Part shown: positions 33,815 to 40,755 of the stretch, in pieces | How positions within the stretch are numbered: the stretch's first letter is position 1 | Layout of the letters: every line of letters begins with the position of its first letter | Virus record (IMG/VR): IMGVR_UViG_3300020123_000400 | Location: 1 to 43,790 of that record | Strand: one strand, 5' to 3' | Length of the DNA stretch: 43,790 bases | Source: a virus | Notes under the pieces: model-generated | Database searches by the model: none | Told to the model about the DNA's origin: nothing | The model's input: only the letters and a program-made list of their open reading frames with translations | Translations under genes and position numbers: made by a program

Positions 33815-34462
33815 CTACTGCCCGTCGATGGTGGTGGGCGTCGGATCGAATTGGTGGTCGAGCACGACCTGGCCGCCCTTATCGGAGATGTGCAGGGCGA
33901 TGACGCCGCCCGGGCCCACCGGCGAGTTCAACCGGATGGGCGCCACCCCTGTCGAAAGCAGGTAGGGCAACGTTGCCAGGTTGTGTGAGTGCGTCACGTA
34001 GACGCAGGAGTAGGACTCGTCGAGGGCTTCCTGCATCGTGCGGTCGAGTTCCTTGCCCCACACGCCGAGGAACTTGCCAACTGACTGCGATGACCCGGGG
34101 GCGTGCTGCCAGAGCCGCGCCTTCAGGTCGGACATGATGCCTTCGACGTCCTCCATCTTCTCGCCGGCGAGCAGTCCGACATCCATCGGGCGCAACCCTT
34201 CGCGCTCGGTCAACGGATGCTCGATCTTCAGGTGCGAGCGGATGATCTGCGCCGTCTCGACACTTCGGGGCAGGTCGGAGGAGTAGACCTCGCCGATCCC
34301 CTTCGATTCGAGGTACTCGGCTGCCTGCTCGGCCTGGGACTTGCCCTTCGCCGAGAGGGAGGTGTTCTTCCACCCGTGCACCTTCCCCTCCTCGTCCAGC
34401 GCGGTCGAGCCGTGGTGGACGAGGTAGAGGGTGGTGCCGTCACGCTTCGGTTCGTCAGGCAC
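33815..34462 (-). CDS. Histidine phosphatase-like protein with HHG motif
   Basis: 215 residues. TLYLVHHGST at 11-20 corresponds to the LxRHGxT motif of the phosphoglycerate mutase-like superfamily, but the Arg is His (HHG). Other features are present: GWKNTSLSAKGKSQAEQAAEYL, VYSSDLPRSVETAQII, REGLRPMDVGLLAGE and VYVTHSHNLATLPYL for the second catalytic His. It sits directly before TerL in the late operon. A phosphatase role is likely if the R-to-H change is tolerated; the substrate is unknown. Confidence 0.8.
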   Translation of the reverse strand: MPDEPKRDGTTLYLVHHGSTALDEEGKVHGWKNTSLSAKGKSQAEQAAEYLESKGIGEVYSSDLPRSVETAQIIRSHLKIEHPLTEREGLRPMDVGLLAGEKMEDVEGIMSDLKARLWQHAPGSSQSVGKFLGVWGKELDRTMQEALDESYSCVYVTHSHNLATLPYLLSTGVAPIRLNSPVGPGGVIALHISDKGGQVVLDHQFDPTPTTIDGQ

Positions 34463-34656
34463 TACCGCATCCGCACTTTCACGACCTGGCGCGGCTCGTG
34501 GCCGACGGTCGGCTGGATTTCCTGCTCGAGCAGGAAGACCGCCAACTCGTGATCGGGCAACTCGCTCTCCCCGTGCCCCTGCTCGAGGAGGGCGCGCCGG
34601 CGCTCGCGAGACGACTCGCGGCTCGGCTGCATCAAGTCTTGGCGTTGGAGTGGCAT
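34462..34656 (-). CDS. Small charged hypothetical protein
   Basis: ATG 34656 (one base after the preceding TAA) gives 64 residues, MPLQRQDLMQPSRESSRERR. Strongly charged helical sequence with a Gln/Glu/Leu middle and a basic end (RQVVKVRMR). It overlaps the phosphatase ATG by one base. No family recognised. Confidence 0.6.
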   Translation of the reverse strand: MPLQRQDLMQPSRESSRERRRALLEQGHGESELPDHELAVFLLEQEIQPTVGHEPRQVVKVRMR

Positions 34657-34657
34657 G

Positions 34658-35419
34658 TTAGCTCGCATTCCATTGTTGAGCGAGGTACGTCTCGATCTGC
34701 GCTTGCTCCGTCGTAGTGACCGCGCGATTATAGATCAAGATTTCGGCAAAGTCGCCGTCCGTCGTGTTCGTCGCGTTGTCGCTGATGAAGCACCAACCGG
34801 TAAGGTCGTTCGTTCCGGGGTTCCCTGTCGTGTCGGCCCCTTGGTCCTGTCGCACGCGGGAGGAGGCGCCGTTCAGGATGTAGCTGAGGATGTGTCGACC
34901 TTTGTCGATCGTCGCGGCGTTCAGGAGCGCGCCGCCGGCGAACAACCGTTGTTGGATGGTGCCAGTCGAGTTTTGCAGCATGCACACGATGCGATCCGGG
35001 TCTTGGTCCATCCCCTGTGCCAGCAACCGAAACTGTGTGCCGTTGGTTGGCGGTGTGGATGCAAAGGTGACGACGAAGAAGACCGACAGCGTCGTCAATG
35101 CGGGCGGCGAAATGCGATGGTCGAGAAACAACGCCTCCCCATTCGGATTCGCGCGCACGCCACGCACCACCGGCTTGCCATCCCAGGCGTTGCCGATCAA
35201 CGCTGGCGCATCTGTCCGATTCATGCCCTGACTCAGGTACAGCGCTTTCACGGCGGCCGGCAATTCGTCGTAGGCGACGGCGTTGTTCCCGAGGCCGGAG
35301 AGGTCCCCCCAGGCCCGCACGCGTCCGGTGACGCGATCCGTGCACACCCCAACATCGGATCGGTGCCAGGCGATCAACCCAGGCAAGTCGAAGGGATAGA
35401 AGGAGAGTCGGTTTGCCAT
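34658..35419 (-). CDS. LamG/concanavalin-like virion protein
   Basis: 253 residues, MANRLSFYPFDLPGLIAWHR. It matches the beta-sandwich (LamG/concanavalin A-like) pattern: GLIAWHRSDVGV, VRAWGDLSGLGNNA, PVVRGVRANPNGEALFL, LTTLSVFFVVTF and FAEILIYNRAVTTTEQAQIETYLAQQW, the last being characteristic of such domains. Probably a tail or head surface protein binding glycans. Its first 12 residues nearly repeat the end of the gene at 37136. Confidence 0.78.
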   Translation of the reverse strand: MANRLSFYPFDLPGLIAWHRSDVGVCTDRVTGRVRAWGDLSGLGNNAVAYDELPAAVKALYLSQGMNRTDAPALIGNAWDGKPVVRGVRANPNGEALFLDHRISPPALTTLSVFFVVTFASTPPTNGTQFRLLAQGMDQDPDRIVCMLQNSTGTIQQRLFAGGALLNAATIDKGRHILSYILNGASSRVRQDQGADTTGNPGTNDLTGWCFISDNATNTTDGDFAEILIYNRAVTTTEQAQIETYLAQQWNAS

Positions 35420-35425
35420 TGTTCG

Positions 35426-35923
35426 CTACACCTCGTCGAAGGAAACGAACAATCGGGCCTGCACGCCCGCGCCGTTGTCGGAGCCCATGAACTCGATCGC
35501 CGAGTTGGCTTTCACGATCAGCGGGAAGGACTGCGGCCGGATGATCGGCGTGAGCAGGTAGCCGGCGGCGCCGGCGGCACTCGTCTTGTCGTACCAGAAG
35601 CTCTGTGCCTCCGTGAAGGCGGCACCAGTGAAGGCGGTGCAGCCGTTCAGGAGCGAGACGATGGCCGTGGCATCCGTCTCGTCCTTACGGATCAAGAGGC
35701 CGGCGGTCGTGGTGCCGCCCAGGCCAAGCCCGGACGCGGCGACCCGGCGAATCTTGAACCGGTTCGTGCCGCCTTCCGTGCCCACCATCAACTCGTAGAT
35801 GCGAAGCACCTTCCCCGACCCGTTCGGGTTGACGAGGGAGATGAACGGGGGATGGGTGGCGTCCCCAACCGTGTTGACCATGCCGATGATTGGCGAGATA
35901 GGTATTCGGAGATCGACAGCCAT
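35426..35923 (-). CDS. Virion protein, one copy of a repeated domain
   Basis: 165 residues, MAVDLRIPISPIIGMVNTVG. The domain pattern is SPIIG, PPFISLVNPNGSGKVLRIYE, IRKDETDATAIVSLLNG, IVKANSAIEF and RLFVSFDEV. The same order of motifs occurs twice in the next gene upstream (35924-37132). Beta-rich, no signal peptide or catalytic motif. Probably a multimeric capsid or tail surface protein that arose by duplication. Confidence 0.65.
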   Translation of the reverse strand: MAVDLRIPISPIIGMVNTVGDATHPPFISLVNPNGSGKVLRIYELMVGTEGGTNRFKIRRVAASGLGLGGTTTAGLLIRKDETDATAIVSLLNGCTAFTGAAFTEAQSFWYDKTSAAGAAGYLLTPIIRPQSFPLIVKANSAIEFMGSDNGAGVQARLFVSFDEV

Positions 35924-37132
35924 TTACGCAGGAACCTCGTCCCAGATGAAGTCACCGTATAACCCCGACGACGTGTCGGCCGCCTGCATCTCGATGGCCG
36001 AGCCAGGTCGGAGGAAGATCGGGGCGGAGAATGGACGGACTGGTCCGGTCCACAGCCCCTCGCCCGACGTCAAGCCGGGGCGATCGGCGTAGAAGCTCAC
36101 GGTCTCAGGGTACAGGTTGCCCGTTCCCTCGACCGGCTGCGTGCACCCCTGGACGATGCCGTAGATCGGGGCATGGTCGCGCCCGTCCAGGCGCCGCACC
36201 GAACCGACGGAGACGGTCCCGCCCATGTGTAGCGGGCTCGAGGTGCGCCGCATGAAGCAGCGTGCGGTGGCAGCGATCGAGTTCAGCATCCGAATGCCGG
36301 TCACCCGCAACAAGTTCGGCGAGATGATCGGGTTGAGTAGCTGGACGGTCGCCAGGTTGCCGGCCGCCGTGAAGACGCCGCCCATGATGCTCGAGATCGG
36401 ACGCCACACCTCGTTCAGCGCCACGTTCGTCAGCGTCGGGCCCGTCAACTCGTCGAACATCACGAAGAGGCCGTTCGTGCGCGACGCGCCGACGTCGGTG
36501 TTCTCGAACTCGAAGGCATCCCCCGGCGCTAACACGATCGGTTGCGCGTCCAGCGAGATGATCTCCGTGTCGACGTCCAGGTAGCGGTTGTACGTCCCGA
36601 CGCCTGGGCCCGCGATCGGCACGACCGCCCCGATCGCGGCCGGCAGGGTCGAGATCGGGTTGATGGTCGACGCCGTGTTGACCGTGCGGAACGAGGACGT
36701 GATAGCCGTAACGTCGGTCTCGTCCATCCGCATTAGATTGCCCGACACGGGCGACCCCTGCGCGTCCAGGTTCAGCGGCTGCGACGTAATCCGCCAGCGT
36801 GCCGCCAAGGTCGTCGCCCCGTCGGGGCCCCACGGTGCCACGCGATAGATCACGACGAACTTCTTCGCCGAGATCGGATTGAGCAACTGGAAGTACGCGG
36901 GCTGCGTCACCCCCAACCCGACGATCTGTCCGATGATCGGCGACGACGGCGTCCAGGCTTGCGGCACCGGCTTCGTGCCGGCCACCTGCACCGACGTCTG
37001 CTGGATGGCGGCGGCAAACTGGCCGAATGCCAACTCGATCAGCCGGCGCGTGTGGTCCTGGTCGCGCTTGTCGTACCCAGTCGGCGCATCCGGCAGCTTC
37101 AGCGGCTGCGCCCGCGTGACCGAGATGGGCAT
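35924..37132 (-). CDS. Virion protein with two copies of the repeated domain
   Basis: 402 residues. After a 60-residue helical N-terminus (RRLIELAFGQFAAAIQQTSV), two copies follow. Copy 1 (about 63-229) shows SPIIGQIVG, FQLLNPISAKKFVVIYRV, MRMDETDVTAIT, LAPGDAFEFEN and GLFVMFDEL. Copy 2 (about 244-402) shows RPISSIMGG, VQLLNPIISPNLLRVTGIR, LRPGSAIEMQA and YGDFIWDEV. With the single-copy gene downstream this makes three copies. The helical start may anchor it in the virion. Confidence 0.65.
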   Translation of the reverse strand: MPISVTRAQPLKLPDAPTGYDKRDQDHTRRLIELAFGQFAAAIQQTSVQVAGTKPVPQAWTPSSPIIGQIVGLGVTQPAYFQLLNPISAKKFVVIYRVAPWGPDGATTLAARWRITSQPLNLDAQGSPVSGNLMRMDETDVTAITSSFRTVNTASTINPISTLPAAIGAVVPIAGPGVGTYNRYLDVDTEIISLDAQPIVLAPGDAFEFENTDVGASRTNGLFVMFDELTGPTLTNVALNEVWRPISSIMGGVFTAAGNLATVQLLNPIISPNLLRVTGIRMLNSIAATARCFMRRTSSPLHMGGTVSVGSVRRLDGRDHAPIYGIVQGCTQPVEGTGNLYPETVSFYADRPGLTSGEGLWTGPVRPFSAPIFLRPGSAIEMQAADTSSGLYGDFIWDEVPA

Positions 37133-37135
37133 GGG

Positions 37136-37327
37136 TTAGACGAGGCCGGGCACGTCAAACGGGTAGAACGCGAGCCGGCCGGTGCCGAACGAGCCCTTCT
37201 GCGCCTCGAAGCGCCGCAGCCCTTCGGCGGTCGGCCGCCAGCGCCCCGTGCCCTGGCGGGCGTTCATCTCCGCCTTCTCGTCGCGGATGAATTGCGCGAC
37301 GTCCTGGTCGTTCAGATCGTACGCCAT
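37136..37327 (-). CDS. Short protein ending in a LamG-gene N-terminal motif
   Basis: 63 residues, MAYDLNDQDVAQFIRDEKAE. The last 13 residues, RLAFYPFDVPGLV, closely match the N-terminus of the lectin-like gene (RLSFYPFDLPGLI), after which a stop follows. The protein therefore looks like the head of an ancestral longer gene, cut off where the sandwich domain should begin. It may still be expressed as a small virion or assembly protein. Confidence 0.6.
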   Translation of the reverse strand: MAYDLNDQDVAQFIRDEKAEMNARQGTGRWRPTAEGLRRFEAQKGSFGTGRLAFYPFDVPGLV

Positions 37328-37330
37328 CGC

Positions 37331-37879
37331 TTACCGATGCCTCAAGGAGTCCACTCGGGCGGAGTCTGACACAGGCAGGACGTCCAGGTCGCTCGTGAGC
37401 GTGGGCAGCTTGTCGGTCGGGCACGTCTGCGACGTCATGCCGGCCCGCTCTTCGCACTGGAAGGTCTCGGTCGCCCAGACGTACGTCCAGACGAAGACGG
37501 CGCGCTCGCCGACGTGCAGCCCAAAGTCGCCCTGCGTCCAGGTCCAGATGTTCGTCTTCCCGTCGAGCGTCAGCTTCTCGGTCGTCGGGGCGTCGCACTG
37601 GTGGAGGATCGCGGCGATGAGCCCGCAGTGCCGGTCGTAGGTCCAGTCCTCCTCGACCTTCGTGATCGTGGCGACGGTCACGCCGTCCGCCTGGGCGATT
37701 AGCGCCGGCATCACGCGCGCCCATTGCAGCGCGGTTGGCTCGACGGGGTCGATCGGGCGGAGGCTCGGGCCCACACTCCGGAGACAGTCAGCCAGTCCGG
37801 CAAGTACGAACAGTGCCACGACAGTACTCCGCAGTATCGCCAGGATGCCCCAGGACGAACGATCGGCGAAACGGCTCAT
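37331..37879 (-). CDS. Secreted or lipoprotein-like hypothetical protein
   Basis: 182 residues. Residues 11-32 (GILAILRSTVVALFVLAGLADC) form a signal-type hydrophobic segment ending at a Cys in LADC, similar to a lipobox though Asp at -1 is atypical. The mature part has WTYDRHCGLIAAILHQC and CEERAGMTSQTC, so two disulfides are possible outside the cytoplasm. AGGAGG lies 14 bases before the ATG. Possible roles are envelope modification, exclusion or an outer spanin; none is shown by motifs. Confidence 0.6.
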   Translation of the reverse strand: MSRFADRSSWGILAILRSTVVALFVLAGLADCLRSVGPSLRPIDPVEPTALQWARVMPALIAQADGVTVATITKVEEDWTYDRHCGLIAAILHQCDAPTTEKLTLDGKTNIWTWTQGDFGLHVGERAVFVWTYVWATETFQCEERAGMTSQTCPTDKLPTLTSDLDVLPVSDSARVDSLRHR

Positions 37880-38177
37880 CGGGATATTGGCTACCTCCTA
37901 CTTCAATTTTGGAAAGAGGACCCTAACATATTGCGGTGTGTGACCTTACGCGCTCCACCCACCCGGTCGCTTCAGATGGCCCCCCGGGGGGCCTCGAGTC
38001 CGCCAGTCTGCCAGTCTGGCAGGCTGCCAACCTGACGCGCACCTGACGCGCAGCGCGCGACGTCCAGGCTTGTTGCCGCGTTGCCTAACTGACTGACTGG
38101 CAAGCTGTTGCGTCATGTGAGTGAGCGCTCACTTACGCGGGTGCGGAGTTGGCAGACTGCGCTGTCGATCGCGCAAC
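37880..38177. promoter_or_regulatory. Repeat- and palindrome-rich intergenic region
   Basis: A 298-bp gap in the late operon. It holds a perfect 16-bp palindrome of GGCCCCCC and its complement (37978-37993), an inverted repeat CTGCCAG/CTGGCAG near 38009-38023, two tandem copies of CCTGACGCGCA (38031-38052), a (ACTG)-like run near 38085-38099, and the perfect palindrome AGTGAGCGCTCACT (38120-38133). No coding frame fits. Candidate terminator plus operator/promoter region separating the TerS cluster from the virion genes; a second origin-like element cannot be excluded. Confidence 0.5.
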
Positions 38178-38312
38178 CTACAGCGTGTACGTGACTTGCG
38201 TGCCGAGCGAGCGATCCCAGGCGCGCGCGGTCCGCATGCCCTCGAGTTCACGCAGCGGCACGAGCGCCAGCTTCCCGTTCTTGAACTGAAACAGCACGAA
38301 GCACTCGCCCAT
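38178..38312 (-). CDS. 44-residue hypothetical protein
   Basis: ATG 38312 with GAGGAG about eleven bases upstream; product begins MGECFVLFQFKNGKLALVPL and ends TQVTYTL. A compact beta-alpha-beta-like sequence. It is the last gene of the TerS cluster before the repeat-rich gap. No family recognised. Confidence 0.5.
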   Translation of the reverse strand: MGECFVLFQFKNGKLALVPLRELEGMRTARAWDRSLGTQVTYTL

Positions 38313-38314
38313 TT

Positions 38315-38527
38315 TTACGGTCGCTCCTCGTAGTTGCAGCGCTTGTTCATGCAGCGCCAGATCGGGCCGGTTGCGTCGATGTGCAGGAGCATCGGCATCC
38401 CACAGCCGTTGCGAAGACAGCGCGGCGGCGCGTGCTTGTTGAGGTGATACTCAGGCCCAGCCTTGCTTGGCTCCCACTGCGGCGGCTCGTTCTCGTCCCA
38501 ATCACGACTCTCCCACGGCTGGCGCAT
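38315..38527 (-). CDS. Small zinc-ribbon protein
   Basis: 70 residues, MRQPWESRDWDENEPPQWEP. The C-terminal half, CLRNGCGMPMLL and IWRCMNKRCNYEERP, has C-x4-C and C-x4-C pairs, as in a zinc ribbon. Coupled to its neighbours in the TerS cluster. Likely DNA or protein binding; function unknown. Confidence 0.6.
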   Translation of the reverse strand: MRQPWESRDWDENEPPQWEPSKAGPEYHLNKHAPPRCLRNGCGMPMLLHIDATGPIWRCMNKRCNYEERP

Positions 38528-38657
38528 CTATCGTCGCTCCACAAGTAACACACCAGTTGCCGTGCGCCGACTGCTTATGACCGAAGGTGTAGCACCACGA
38601 GTGCATCACCTCTTCATCCTTCTCGAGCGTCGGGCGACGCCAGTCACCCTTGCCCAC
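38502..38657 (-). CDS. Small zinc-binding protein
   Basis: GTG 38657 behind GGAGGG gives 51 residues beginning VGKGDWRRPTLEKDEEV; an ATG at 38606 is the alternative. WCYTFGHKQSAHGNWCVTCG gives Cys/His followed by CxxC, similar to a treble-clef or ribbon site. It overlaps genes on both sides, consistent with a coupled cluster. Confidence 0.5.
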   Translation of the reverse strand: MGKGDWRRPTLEKDEEVMHSWCYTFGHKQSAHGNWCVTCGATIDAPAVGES

Positions 38658-38835
38658 TCGAACCCTCCGCGATCTTGAGCAGGACGAGTTCGAGCGCGCG
38701 TGTGCGCCGCCACTCGCATGCCTGCTCTGCTTCGCGCCGCTCACGAGCAAGCGCGTATGCCCTCGACGTCTCAAACACCACGAGCCGCAGTTGCCCCTGC
38801 GTCAGGTGCAACATCGGCTCGTTAGTCGTAGACAT
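38644..38835 (-). CDS. Small helical hypothetical protein
   Basis: 63 residues, ATG 38835, MSTTNEPMLHLTQGQLRLVV. Single long amphipathic helix rich in Arg/Glu/Ala (YALARERREAEQACEWRRTR). No family recognised. Overlaps the previous gene by 14 bases. Confidence 0.5.
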   Translation of the reverse strand: MSTTNEPMLHLTQGQLRLVVFETSRAYALARERREAEQACEWRRTRALELVLLKIAEGSSGQG

Positions 38836-39052
38836 TCAGCTTCATCGGCTTGCGCGAACGCGCCGCCTTGTGAAACTGCTTCGGGATGTTCATCGAGCGA
38901 TGATCGGTCTTAGTCGCCGCGCGCTTCCCGGCGCGCTCGGTCGTCACGCGCTCGACGCCATCGAACCGCACACCGCCGGCCAGGCGGGCGCGATGCGGTG
39001 GCGAGACTTCGCCCTGCTCGTTGCGTGTGATGATGTGCCGCTTCTCGTCCAC
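38822..39052 (-). CDS. Small basic hypothetical protein
   Basis: GTG 39052 behind GAGGTG; 76 residues, (M)DEKRHIITRNEQGEVSPPH. Very basic (RAGKRAATKTDHRS, HKAARSRKPMKLNV), possibly nucleic-acid binding. No family recognised. Confidence 0.5.
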   Translation of the reverse strand: MDEKRHIITRNEQGEVSPPHRARLAGGVRFDGVERVTTERAGKRAATKTDHRSMNIPKQFHKAARSRKPMKLNVYD

Positions 39053-39157
39053 TGAACACCTCGGTACAGGATGGCGAGCGGGGCAGCGCCCCTTGAGTGT
39101 GCTAACGGCGCGGGCGCGCGTAGACTGCGGCGCTGCCCGTACGCTCGCGCTCTTCGG
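39053..39157. other. Short gap with GC hairpin
   Basis: A 105-bp gap. GGGGC-AGC-GCCCC (39079-39091) can form a short hairpin but no T-run follows, so it is a weak terminator candidate. Nothing else is convincing. Confidence 0.3.
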
Positions 39158-39511
39158 TTACAGACCCTTCGTCGCCGCGAAGTCGTGAAGCTGAGACTTC
39201 GACATCTTCTTCGCACCAGCGTTCCGTTTGTACAGCTTGCTCGGCTCGTGCTCGGCGATCGCCATCATCTGGCGCTGCTTCGGTGACACGGCCGGATTGA
39301 AGATCGCCGGCGAGCGCCGCGCGTGGTCGACGTTGACCCCGCGCATGCCCTCGACCATCGAGCGCAACTCCTCCGCCTCGGGCTGATCGCCCGAGATGTG
39401 CAGGTGTACGACGCCGTCGCTGTTCGCGATCTTGGACGACGTACGCTCTGGCTTCGCCCCGCTCGAGCGGGAGACTGCCGGTTTCGTCACGGCATCGGTT
39501 CCGCGGGCCAT
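39158..39511 (-). CDS. Hypothetical protein
   Basis: ATG 39511 (MARGTDAVTKPAVSRSSGAK), one base after the preceding stop; 117 residues. Basic and Ser-rich start, then VVHLHISGDQPEAEELRSMVEGM and a C-terminal basic helix KLYKRNAGAKKMSKSQLHDF. No family recognised. It lies in the TerS cluster. Confidence 0.55.
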   Translation of the reverse strand: MARGTDAVTKPAVSRSSGAKPERTSSKIANSDGVVHLHISGDQPEAEELRSMVEGMRGVNVDHARRSPAIFNPAVSPKQRQMMAIAEHEPSKLYKRNAGAKKMSKSQLHDFAATKGL

Positions 39512-39512
39512 C

Positions 39513-39803
39513 TTATGGACGCCCACGCGCACGAGTCGCGTGCTTCAAGGAGATGGGGAACTTCTTCGCCACGTCGGCGCCACCATGCTTGGCGGCATCC
39601 TTGTCGGTGCCACCCGAGCCGATCACCGCGCCCTTGAGGTTGGGGCGTGAGATGTGCTGCGCCAGATCGACGCCGCTTCCCTTGTTGTAGGGATTCGCTT
39701 TGGGGGACGCACTGAACGTGCGAGGGATGTTGTAGCGCTTCGCATCGGCCGGGGAGTGCAGGTGGCCGGTGCTGAGGCGCTGAGGGACTGAGGGCTTCGC
39801 CAT
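39513..39803 (-). CDS. Hypothetical protein
   Basis: 96 residues, MAKPSVPQRLSTGHLHSPAD. Basic, Gly/Ser-rich, with no hydrophobic core evident (ASPKANPYNKGSGVDLAQHI), so it may be partly disordered. Immediately follows TerS. No family recognised. Confidence 0.55.
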   Translation of the reverse strand: MAKPSVPQRLSTGHLHSPADAKRYNIPRTFSASPKANPYNKGSGVDLAQHISRPNLKGAVIGSGGTDKDAAKHGGADVAKKFPISLKHATRARGRP

Positions 39804-39807
39804 AGAG

Positions 39808-40329
39808 TTAGGACTCCGAAACGGGTGCAGCTAGTTGTTCGCTCGCAACCGGAGCGCTCGGCCCACTCGACAGTAACGCCGGCACTTGCTTGGATGTGCC
39901 GACAGGTTGTACCAACGCTTGGATGTGCAACTCACCGATCGACAGGACCGGACCCGCGGGCTGCGCCTTCTCCTCACCGAACCGCGCCTTGTCGACGACG
40001 CCGGCCAGCCAGCGCCGATGTGCCACGCGCTGCACGGCCTTCTGAATGTGATCGCGGTCGGGGATCACGTCATCCAGAATGTCGAGCCCCTCCTCCGCGA
40101 TCGACTCGGCGAACGACTCGTTCGCGAGTTGCAGGGCTTCGGCGAACTCAGGCTGGGCCTTCGCTTCGCTCTTCAGCATCGTGTAGATGAACTGATGCGA
40201 GCAGCCGACCAGCGCCGCGATCTTCCGCCACGACTCGCCGCTCGCGCGGCGCTCGAGGATACCCGACCACCCGCCAAGCTCCTCGCCGATCTTCTTCAGC
40301 CACGCTTCGCGCTTTGGTGTGCCGGCCAC
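39808..40329 (-). CDS. Terminase small subunit (TerS)
   Basis: GTG 40329 with GAGG upstream; 173 residues. The N-terminal helix-turn-helix (SWRKIAALVGCSHQFIYTML) is followed by the oligomerisation part (FAEALQLANESFAESIAEEGLDILDDVIPDRDH) and HRRWLAGVVDKARFGEEKA, as in Sf6/phage small terminases of the HTH type. The C-terminus is low-complexity. It recognises packaging DNA and is the first gene of the late operon, just downstream of the divergent control region. Confidence 0.85.
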   Translation of the reverse strand: MAGTPKREAWLKKIGEELGGWSGILERRASGESWRKIAALVGCSHQFIYTMLKSEAKAQPEFAEALQLANESFAESIAEEGLDILDDVIPDRDHIQKAVQRVAHRRWLAGVVDKARFGEEKAQPAGPVLSIGELHIQALVQPVGTSKQVPALLSSGPSAPVASEQLAAPVSES

Positions 40330-40370
40330 TGCGGTGCCTCGGCTTGGTGGGGACGATGTGCCTGGTACTC

Positions 40371-40397
40371 TAATCTAACATCAGTGTCAAGACACTG
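40371..40397 (-). promoter_or_regulatory. Late-operon control site with palindrome
   Basis: Read on the - strand: CTTGACA, five bases, GTTAGATTA (40391-40371), 42 bases before the TerS start; the same motif precedes the scaffold gene. The perfect palindrome CAGTGTCAAGACACTG (40382-40397) covers the TTGACA element. A regulator bound to the palindrome would block this site. Promoter function is inferred. Confidence 0.5.
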
Positions 40398-40502
40398 CTC
40401 GAGGTGGGGCAGGGTTGGTCGAGTCCGCTAGTCCGCCATTTCCCCATCGAGGACGACCCCTCGAGGGTGTCGCTTCGGGTTCCTTTCGCCCCCCGCATTC
40501 CG

Positions 40503-40637
40503 GGTGCGTCTCAGTCGGTGGTCCTGGGTTATTACTAACCCAGGACACACCACCGTGTCTGAGGCGGTTATCTCTATATCTCCCAACGAGTTAAGGTGCG
40601 TCTGAAGGTGCGTCTCAAGTGCGTCTGGGGTGCGTCT
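40503..40637. repeat. GGTGCGTCT iterons (five copies)
   Basis: Copies at 40503-40511, 40595-40603, 40607-40615, 40618-40626 (first base A) and 40629-40637. The last four are spaced 11 to 12 bp, about one helical turn, as in protein-binding iterons of replication origins or operators. An A/T-rich patch (GTTATCTCTATATCTCC, about 40567-40583) lies between the first and second copies. Confidence 0.8.
40521..40546. repeat. 11-bp perfect inverted repeat
   Basis: Arms GTCCTGGGTTA (40521-40531) and TAACCCAGGAC (40536-40546) with a TTAC loop. Strong stem-loop in DNA or RNA without a T-run. Right beside it, GACAC-N6-GTGTC (40544-40559) forms another palindrome. Possible origin hairpin, operator or terminator between divergent operons. 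Confidence 0.85.
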
Positions 40638-40646
40638 GGACCCTTA

Positions 40647-40665
40647 GTGTGTCGAATTGACACAC
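40647..40665. promoter_or_regulatory. GTGTGTC/GACACAC operator-like palindrome
   Basis: GTGTGTCGAATTGACACAC: 7-bp arms around GAATT, containing a perfect TTGACA (40657-40662). It shares the GTGTC/GACAC half-site with palindromes at 40382 and 42095. Suggests one regulator acting at several sites. Confidence 0.5.
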
Positions 40666-40672
40666 CCCTCCC

Positions 40673-40716
40673 TGAGCCTTACTGAGCCTTACTGAGCCTT
40701 ACTGACCCGCGGGTCA
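40673..40716. repeat. Three TGAGCCTTAC repeats plus TGACCCGCGGGTCA palindrome
   Basis: TGAGCCTTAC occurs three times head to tail (40673-40702), directly followed by the perfect 14-bp palindrome TGACCCGCGGGTCA (40703-40716). The array ends 12 bases before a sigma70-like -35 (40728). Likely binding sites for a replication initiator or transcription regulator. Confidence 0.8.
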
Positions 40717-40727
40717 GATCGTATCCC

Positions 40728-40755
40728 TTGACCGCGCCGGCCGGGTCGCTATCTT
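40728..40755 (+). promoter_or_regulatory. Sigma70-like early promoter
   Basis: TTGACC (40728-40733), 16-bp spacer, TATCTT (40750-40755). It points at the first gene of the right early block (ATG 40787). A second promoter with the same TATCTTA -10 lies at 42101-42129. Confidence 0.6.

Noticed and set aside
39079-39091. Rho-independent terminator
   Set aside because: Short GC hairpin without a T-run on either strand.
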